Assembly: GCA_934096755.1 (NCBI GenBank) | Contig: CAKOMU010000037.1 | Location: 1-9,428, forward strand | Origin: an uncultured Bacilli bacterium | GTDB lineage: Bacteria; Bacillota_I; Bacilli_A; RF39; UBA660 | Length of the DNA: 9,428 bases | Direction: 5' to 3' | In this document: positions 4,864 to 9,428 of the stretch, in pieces | How the letters are laid out: every line of letters begins with the position of its first letter | How positions within the stretch are numbered: the stretch's first letter is position 1 | Translations under genes and position numbers: made by a program | Notes under the pieces: generated by a model | Database searches by the model: none | Told to the model about the DNA's origin: nothing | What the model saw: the letters and a program-made list of their open reading frames with translations, nothing else

Positions 4864-6244
4864 GAGTAAAAAGAAAACAAGTATTCAAAAGAAGACTTTA
4901 GGATATTTATTAATATTTAATATTGTAATAATTATACTTTTGTGGATTTGTCAAATATCGATTTTTGATATTTATTATGAAAAAGAACAGATAAACATTA
5001 TGGATGATATCATTGTTTCATTAGAAAAGAGTAGTGAAGAAAATTTAAATTATACTTTACAAGATATTGCTTATCAAAATGAAGTTTGCATTGCTGTTTT
5101 AAATGATGTTAATATGCTTGCTACTTATAATATTAAAATGAAAGGGTGTGCCTTGAGTGTTAATAACCGGAAAGTAGGTGAGTTAGTCAATTCCTTTAAA
5201 GTAGGACAGGATGATGTTCAGTCATATCGGTTTGTTAATGAGGATAAACATATTTCTGCTTTGTTATATGGGATTAAACTAAATGGTAAATACGTTTTTA
5301 TTTATTCTAATTTGGAAGATATCTCTGATTTTACATTAATTATAAAAAAACAAATTATGTATATTTGTATCGTTGGTTTATTTATCGCTGTCATTATTTC
5401 AGTGTTTTTATCCAATAAGTTAACAGAACCCATTACTAATATTACGAAAAAGGCTAAGAAAATGGGAACTGGCAATCATGATGTTACTTTTGAAGAGTCT
5501 GGCATTAAAGAGATCGATGAACTGGCTGAAACTTTAACTCAAGCTCAAAAAGAGATGTCTAAAACTGATGAGTTAAGAAGAGATCTAATGGCCAATGTTT
5601 CTCACGATTTGAAGACTCCTTTAACGATGATTAAAGCTTATGCTGAAATGATAAAAGATATTTCATATAAAAATAGAGAAAAAATGAATGAACATTTAGA
5701 TATTATTGTCGATGAAACGGATCGATTGACCGTACTTGTCAATGATATTTTGAATCTATCAAGGATGCAGTCTAATGCTGATACTCTTAATGTTGAAACA
5801 TTTGATTTAGCTAAAGATATAAAGGAAATTGTCAAACGTTATCAAATTATTAAAGAAACAGAACAGTATGTTATTGATGTGGAAATGCCAAATTCTATTA
5901 TAATTAAGGCTGATAAGAAGAAAATCGATCAAGTTATTTATAATTTGATTAATAATGCTATTAATTATACTGGTGATGATAAAAAGGTGACAGTGCGAGT
6001 TACCAAACATAAGAAACATTATTTGGTAGAAATTATTGATACAGGTAAAGGTATTAAAGAAAGTGATATACCATATATTTGGAATAAATATTATAAAAAT
6101 GATAAAAATCATCAACGAAATGTAGTATCTACTGGGTTGGGGCTTTCTATTGTAAAACAAATTCTTGAATTGCATGATTATGAATATGGTGTAAAAAGTG
6201 TATTAAAACAAGGTTCTAATTTTTATTTTAAGATAAAAATATAA
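4853..6244 (+). CDS. Membrane sensor histidine kinase
   Basis: This 463-residue kinase senses an outside signal and phosphorylates the regulator at 4201-4863. Transmembrane segment 1 is at about residues 16-38 and segment 2 at about 167-187, with an extracellular sensor of roughly 125 residues between them that I cannot assign. A HAMP linker (about 188-236) includes NKLTEPITNITKKAKKMGTG. The dimerisation domain has the phosphorylated H251 in MANVSHDLKTPLTMI. The ATPase domain shows the N box NLINNAINY (N367 region), DTGKGI (396-401) and GLGLSIVKQI (428-437). All catalytic motifs are present, so it should be active. The start is ATG 4853 or 4856, inside the end of the regulator gene, with only a weak ribosome binding site, which fits coupled translation. 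The architecture is a class I PhoR/WalK-like kinase without a PAS domain that I can see. Confidence 0.92.
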   Translation: MMNKSKKKTSIQKKTLGYLLIFNIVIIILLWICQISIFDIYYEKEQINIMDDIIVSLEKSSEENLNYTLQDIAYQNEVCIAVLNDVNMLATYNIKMKGCALSVNNRKVGELVNSFKVGQDDVQSYRFVNEDKHISALLYGIKLNGKYVFIYSNLEDISDFTLIIKKQIMYICIVGLFIAVIISVFLSNKLTEPITNITKKAKKMGTGNHDVTFEESGIKEIDELAETLTQAQKEMSKTDELRRDLMANVSHDLKTPLTMIKAYAEMIKDISYKNREKMNEHLDIIVDETDRLTVLVNDILNLSRMQSNADTLNVETFDLAKDIKEIVKRYQIIKETEQYVIDVEMPNSIIIKADKKKIDQVIYNLINNAINYTGDDKKVTVRVTKHKKHYLVEIIDTGKGIKESDIPYIWNKYYKNDKNHQRNVVSTGLGLSIVKQILELHDYEYGVKSVLKQGSNFYFKIKI

Positions 6245-6246
6245 AA

Positions 6247-6290
6247 TTTCATAATTTCAACATAATATTTTCATAATTCTATAGTAGAAT
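6247..6290 (+). promoter_or_regulatory. CATAAT triplet at 11-bp spacing before a -10 box
   Basis: CATAAT occurs at 6250-6255, 6261-6266 and 6272-6277, exactly 11 bases apart, each with TTTC or TTTCAA-like sequence before it. TAGAAT at 6285-6290 lies 7 bases after the last repeat and fits a -10 box. There is no good -35, so the repeats would cover that region. Direct repeats on an 11-bp period are the usual operator of OmpR/PhoB-family regulators, and such a regulator is encoded just upstream, so regulation by it is a reasonable inference. Confidence 0.5.
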
Positions 6291-6296
6291 GAAAAT

Positions 6297-6424
6297 GTAA
6301 GCAAGGAGGGATGCTGATAAGATAGAAAAATAGGTTTATAATATATAAACTATACACAATTAACATATAAACTCAAAACTCACACTTTTTTTAAGGGAAA
6401 CCATTGGTTTCCCTATATATATGT
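6297..6424 (+). other. Non-coding stretch downstream of the putative operator
   Basis: No gene fits here. A strong ribosome-binding-like AAGGAGGG (6303-6310) is followed at once by ATG with only four sense codons before TAG (6311-6325). There is also a palindrome GTTTATA...TATAAAC (6334-6350). This may be a short regulatory RNA ending at the 6394-6414 or 6425-6461 hairpin, or the leader of an operon whose genes have been lost. Neither is shown by sequence alone. Confidence 0.25.
6394..6414. terminator. Perfect 10-bp hairpin, terminator-like
   Basis: AGGGAAACCA (6394-6403) and TGGTTTCCCT (6405-6414) form a perfect inverted repeat with a one-base centre; in RNA the loop would open to 3-5 bases. 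A T run lies just before it (6386-6392) and an AT repeat after it, with no proper T tract on either strand, so it is a weaker terminator candidate than the next hairpin. Confidence 0.4.
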
Positions 6425-6461
6425 AAAAAAATACTGCTACATAATTGTAACAGTATTTTTT
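6425..6461. terminator. Bidirectional intrinsic terminator
   Basis: A run of A plus TACTGCTAC (6425-6440) pairs with GTAACAGTA plus a run of T (6447-6461), with one internal mismatch and a six-base loop ATAATT. The A and T runs on either side allow termination on both strands. It ends uppP on the minus strand, whose stop codon touches it, and any plus-strand transcript coming from the kinase or the operator at 6247-6290. Confidence 0.75.
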
Positions 6462-7272
6462 AATGGAAATAAATAAAGATAAATAATGCTAATAGTAAGC
6501 AGTAGATGGAAAATTTCCATAGTTTTCCTTGTTTAACCCAGTTACTTAACCATTTATAAGAATAATAAGTAACAATTAAAGCTGCAATCATACCAATTAA
6601 ATATGGAATGAGTAATGAACTTAATTCAGGTGTATTAACTAAGTCAGTTATGCCTAAAAGCATGGTGGCAACACTTACAGGAAAGTATAATATAAAAGTG
6701 TATTTTAAAGCTGTCTCTCTTTTTAGTTTACAGATTAGACAGGCTACTAAAACTGTACCACTGCGACTAATGCCTGGTATAATTGTTATCATTTGAAATA
6801 AACCAATAATAATAGCATCTTTTAAAGTTATATCATAATCATCTTTTGTACCTTTAATATTTCTTACTAAGAATAAAGCTAAAGCAGTAATTAAAAAAGC
6901 AAATCCTAGACCAGTTAGGGAATATAGATTTTCTAATTTATCTTTAAAAAGAATCCCTACTAAACCTACTGGTATGGTGCTAACAATGACATATAGACAA
7001 TATTTAAATTGTTTTTCATATTTTTTTCTTTGGTCTTTTTTGAAAATATAACTAAAGAAAGCAATGATTAGTTCTTTAATATCTGGCCAAAAAATGATAA
7101 ATATAGCAATAAATGAACCAAAATTAGAGATAATTTCAAAATTTAAACTATTGAACATATTGGTGTTAAATAGATTTTTAAATAAATAGATATGGCCACT
7201 ACTCGAGATAGGAAGTGGTTCTGTTAAGCCTTGGATGATACCAAGTATTAAATAAGTTAAAATATTATTCAT
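6460..7272 (-). CDS. uppP: Undecaprenyl-diphosphatase (UppP/BacA family)
   Basis: This integral membrane enzyme removes a phosphate from undecaprenyl diphosphate, recycling the lipid carrier for cell wall synthesis; in this family higher dosage gives bacitracin resistance. The 270 residues match the usual length. The two family motifs are present: Q14GLTE18 followed by LPISSSGH (20-27), and PGISRSGT (166-173) with R170. About seven to eight hydrophobic segments cover the rest. The start is supported by AGAAGGAGA seven bases before the ATG on the minus strand. It lies 40 bases downstream of the cyclophilin lipoprotein in the same direction, so the two are probably one operon, closed by the 6425-6461 hairpin. 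Confidence 0.95.
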   Translation of the reverse strand: MNNILTYLILGIIQGLTEPLPISSSGHIYLFKNLFNTNMFNSLNFEIISNFGSFIAIFIIFWPDIKELIIAFFSYIFKKDQRKKYEKQFKYCLYVIVSTIPVGLVGILFKDKLENLYSLTGLGFAFLITALALFLVRNIKGTKDDYDITLKDAIIIGLFQMITIIPGISRSGTVLVACLICKLKRETALKYTFILYFPVSVATMLLGITDLVNTPELSSLLIPYLIGMIAALIVTYYSYKWLSNWVKQGKLWKFSIYCLLLALFIFIYFH

Positions 7273-7312
7273 GTGTATTCTCCTTCTTAAATCTTATTAT
7301 CTTGATAAATTT

Positions 7313-7933
7313 TTAGACCTTTTTTACTTGGTAGTTTTTACCTTTTGTGTCAACTGTGACTTTAGTTATTTTAATATTTTCTTCTAGTTTACCAGTTTGT
7401 TCATTTTCAATTTTAGCTGTAGAAGCAATTTTGTCAATAATATCCATACCTTCAATCACTTTGCCAAAAGCAGCATATTTGCCATCCAAAGACTTGGAAA
7501 CCATATCATTATCATCTAAAACAATAAAAAATTGTGATCCAGCTGAATCATAATCTATGCTTCTAGCCATTGATACGATACCAGTTGTATGTTTTAAAGT
7601 ATTTTTAGAATAGTTGTTTTCTTTAAATTCTCCTTTAATGTTATATCCAGGACCCCCAGTTCCATCACCATTAGGATCACCACCTTGTAAAACAAAGCCT
7701 TTAACAAGGCGATGAAACGTGCTGTTATCATAAAAGCCATCTTCGATTAAATTGACAAAATTGGCAACAGTATTTTGGGCATACTTGGGATAAAGTTCCA
7801 TTTTGATGCTTCCATAGTCGGCAATTTCCATCGTTACAATAGGATTTTCATAGTTTTTTTTACTACAACCACATAAACATATAATACATAGTAAAATTAA
7901 AGTTATTTTTTTCAATTTTATCACCTTATTCAT
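7313..7933 (-). CDS. Cyclophilin-type peptidyl-prolyl isomerase, lipoprotein
   Basis: It catalyses cis-trans isomerisation of proline peptide bonds, here probably helping exported proteins fold at the outer face of the membrane. A lipoprotein signal (KKITLILLCIICLCGC) carries the lipobox with the lipidated Cys at residue 23. The cyclophilin domain covers about 32-200 and has FHRLVKGFVLQGGDP (73-87, catalytic Arg75), GTGGPGYNIKGE, SMARS and AGSQFFIV (131-138). The domain looks complete. Two starts compete: ATG at 7933 has no ribosome binding site, while TTG at 7915 (giving a typical MKKITLILL start) has AAGGTGA shortly before it, so the true protein may be six residues shorter. The gene diverges from the 7981 gene across 47 bases and is followed by uppP. 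Confidence 0.93.
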   Translation of the reverse strand: MNKVIKLKKITLILLCIICLCGCSKKNYENPIVTMEIADYGSIKMELYPKYAQNTVANFVNLIEDGFYDNSTFHRLVKGFVLQGGDPNGDGTGGPGYNIKGEFKENNYSKNTLKHTTGIVSMARSIDYDSAGSQFFIVLDDNDMVSKSLDGKYAAFGKVIEGMDIIDKIASTAKIENEQTGKLEENIKITKVTVDTKGKNYQVKKV

Positions 7934-7980
7934 TTTAACAAATTATTTATATATCCACAAGATAAAACATATAGTAAATT

Positions 7981-8169
7981 ATGAGTATATTAAAAATAAT
8001 ATTGGGTAGTTTATTAATAAGTGTTGGATTATTTTTTAGTATTGTTTATGGAAATTTATTGGTTTCTGGGTACTCTTTTGGGCAATATTTGATGTTCCTA
8101 ATTAAAAGAGGAATAATACTCTGGTTTTTAGGTGGTTTGATTATAATATATAAAGGGATGAGGAGATAA
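7981..8169 (+). CDS. Small two-helix membrane protein
   Basis: The product is 62 residues with two hydrophobic segments (about 3-26 and 34-58) and a basic C terminus (YKGMRR), so it is an inner membrane protein with a short outer loop. No family is recognised. The ATG has no strong ribosome binding site. The stop lies one base before the next ATG, and the last codons carry that gene's ribosome binding site, so the two are translated together. AT-rich sequence between it and the divergent cyclophilin gene must hold promoters for both, but I cannot point to clear boxes. Confidence 0.7.
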   Translation: MSILKIILGSLLISVGLFFSIVYGNLLVSGYSFGQYLMFLIKRGIILWFLGGLIIIYKGMRR

Positions 8170-8170
8170 A

Positions 8171-8767
8171 ATGAATTACTATTATGATATTTATTTGAAT
8201 TTTAATGAAAAAAATTTACCATTTTATGAATGGGAAAGTACTGATAATATTGAATATTATAAAAAACTGCCCATTATGCAAGTGGATAATCAAGTCTTAG
8301 AAGATGTTTTTGTAAATAAAATTAAAGTTAGTAAAGAGATAATAGAAAAGTTTGGGACAATTTTTTTACTAGCTAATCCTAATGGGGTGATTGCTTTAGA
8401 ATTTGATTTAGAAGGAAATAATATTACGAGAAGTTTTTTAGAAGTAGAAGATGAAATAAATATTTTAGAAATAATTTATACAATACCTAAAGAAACATTG
8501 ACATATGAGATAATTGCTAAATTAGATGATTCTAAAAATTTGCGATATTGTGAAAGTGTTAAGCGAATGATCAATTTAGAAATAAATGATTTAATTAAAA
8601 AGAATGATGAAAATAAATTAAAATATTTGTATTTGGAATGGTTTTTGGATAAGGAACAAAATGTTGACAAAATGATTTTGAAAATGCGAAAAAAATTAGA
8701 AGAAGGAATAGATTATCCAGAATTAAAAATAGCTGATATAATCAAACTTAGTTATAATCATGTATAA
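8171..8767 (+). CDS. Uncharacterised soluble protein
   Basis: The product is 198 residues, acidic, with no signal peptide or membrane segment. The N terminus (YYYDIYLNFNEKNLPFYEW) resembles uncharacterised Firmicute proteins of the DUF3603 type. That match is from memory and tentative, and no function is known to me. The middle has beta-like stretches (FGTIFLLANPNGVIALEFDL) and the C-terminal half is helical with many Lys and Glu. GAGGAGAT (8158-8165) gives a very good ribosome binding site for ATG 8171. It sits between a small membrane protein and a lipoprotein gene in the same direction. Confidence 0.8.
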   Translation: MNYYYDIYLNFNEKNLPFYEWESTDNIEYYKKLPIMQVDNQVLEDVFVNKIKVSKEIIEKFGTIFLLANPNGVIALEFDLEGNNITRSFLEVEDEINILEIIYTIPKETLTYEIIAKLDDSKNLRYCESVKRMINLEINDLIKKNDENKLKYLYLEWFLDKEQNVDKMILKMRKKLEEGIDYPELKIADIIKLSYNHV

Positions 8768-8807
8768 AATTGAAAATTTAGGAAATGATAAAATTGAGGG
8801 ATGAAAG

Positions 8808-9356
8808 ATGAAAAAAATAACAAAATTAATGGTGATGGTTCTATTTATAGTATCATTGGTCGGCTGTGGTTGTGTGAAAAAAACGGCGAAAGGTGCTGTG
8901 GAAGACTTTTTAAATCAATATAAGAGTTTAAGTTCCAATGTACTTAGTGATATGGACGATGTAGTGGATAAAGAAAATTTGACAGATGAACAAAAAGAAA
9001 AATATCGTGATATTTTAAAAAAACAATATCAAGATTTGAAATATAAGATTACTAAAGAGACTTATGATAAAGATGTAGCTTATGTAACTGTAGATATAAC
9101 TGTATATGATTATTATAAGATTCAAAAAGATGCTAATAGTTATTTAACGGCTCATGAAGATGAATTTAAAACTAATGGAGTTTATGATAATAATTTATTT
9201 ATGGATTATAAGTTAGATATGATGAAAAAATCTACTGATACTATTGATTACACGATTGATTTTAAAGTAACTAAAGATGATAAAGATAATTATAAAGTTA
9301 CTGATTTAAGTAATGAAGATTTAGAAAAAATACATGGTATATATAATTATGATTAA
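8808..9356 (+). CDS. Putative lipoprotein
   Basis: The product is 182 residues. A lipoprotein signal peptide (MKKITKLMVMVLFIVSLVGC) ends in the lipobox LVGC, so Cys20 should be lipidated; a second Cys follows at 22. The mature part is a charged, soluble domain with AVEDFLNQYKSL near its start, a helical Lys/Glu-rich stretch, then alternating strands (VAYVTVDITVYDYYKI, DYTIDFKVTKD). This layout recalls NTF2-like or DUF4878/DUF5105-type lipoproteins, but I do not claim a match. GAGGG (8796-8800) precedes ATG 8808 by seven bases. It is the last gene of the 7981-9356 group and ends at a strong terminator. Confidence 0.85.
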   Translation: MKKITKLMVMVLFIVSLVGCGCVKKTAKGAVEDFLNQYKSLSSNVLSDMDDVVDKENLTDEQKEKYRDILKKQYQDLKYKITKETYDKDVAYVTVDITVYDYYKIQKDANSYLTAHEDEFKTNGVYDNNLFMDYKLDMMKKSTDTIDYTIDFKVTKDDKDNYKVTDLSNEDLEKIHGIYNYD

Positions 9357-9357
9357 T

Positions 9358-9403
9358 AAAAGACAAATGGGTAAATTTGCTCATTTGTCTTTTAAATTTT
9401 TTT
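9358..9403 (+). terminator. Intrinsic terminator of the lipoprotein gene
   Basis: AAAAGACAAATG (9358-9369) is the exact reverse complement of CATTTGTCTTTT (9382-9393), with a 12-base loop, followed by AAATTTTTTT. It begins one base after the stop codon. The final bases 9404-9428 show no gene that I can support. Confidence 0.85.
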
Positions 9404-9428
9404 GGCGAGCCATGGGTAAATCATAAGC

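Noticed and set aside
5807..6175. Minus-strand open frame of 122 codons opposite the histidine kinase
   Set aside because: It lies antisense to the catalytic domain of an intact kinase; the Phe/Ile/Asn-rich translation is typical of AT-rich antisense sequence.
9381..9428. C-terminal end of a minus-strand gene entering from the right
   Set aside because: Two minus frames are open for 11-16 codons up to the window edge, but the stretch is too short to judge and overlaps the terminator hairpin.

Overview
The window is very AT-rich, uses the standard bacterial stop codons (TAA and TAG close genes; tryptophan is TGG), has clear AAGGGGA/GAGGAGAT-type ribosome binding sites, lipoprotein signal peptides and compact operons. 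This points to a low-GC Firmicute/Mollicute-related bacterium, most likely an uncultured gut Bacilli lineage. The organism call is inference from composition and protein style only.

The left part (1-3713) is a diversity-generating retroelement (DGR) locus in decay. Two paralogous target genes (1-803, cut by the window edge, and 2521-3657) end in variable regions (VR1 630-719, VR2 3481-3573). Each gene is followed by a GC-rich hairpin (811-851 and 3661-3710). Between them lie a frameshifted gene resembling the MutS-domain-I-like DGR accessory proteins (917-1282), a broken reverse transcriptase (1282-2077) that keeps the DGR-type GxxxSQ and YMDD motifs, and an Asn-codon-rich template repeat (TR, 2089-2178) starting 11 bases after the RT stop. 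TR and VRs differ mainly at TR adenines, as expected of adenine mutagenesis. The RT is nevertheless disrupted by at least one internal deletion/frameshift, an in-frame TAA, a second frameshift and an in-frame TAG. Two observations stand out. The two VRs agree with each other against this TR at four non-adenine positions, so this TR has drifted or another TR wrote them. The two downstream hairpins are near-identical only when one is flipped.

The middle part (3717-6461) has a good sigma-A-type promoter and a small unrecognised gene (3766-4161). An OmpR-family response regulator and a membrane sensor histidine kinase follow with overlapping ends. Directly after the kinase are three CATAAT hexamers at exact 11-bp spacing in front of a -10-like box, the pattern expected of an OmpR/PhoB-family operator. 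They appear to drive only a short non-coding stretch that ends at hairpins.

The right part is housekeeping-like. On the minus strand a lipoprotein cyclophilin (7313-7933) is followed by undecaprenyl-diphosphatase uppP (6460-7272). On the plus strand, diverging from them, are a small two-helix membrane protein (7981-8169), a soluble uncharacterised protein (8171-8767) and a lipoprotein (8808-9356), closed by a strong terminator (9358-9403). The last 25 bases carry no gene I can identify.
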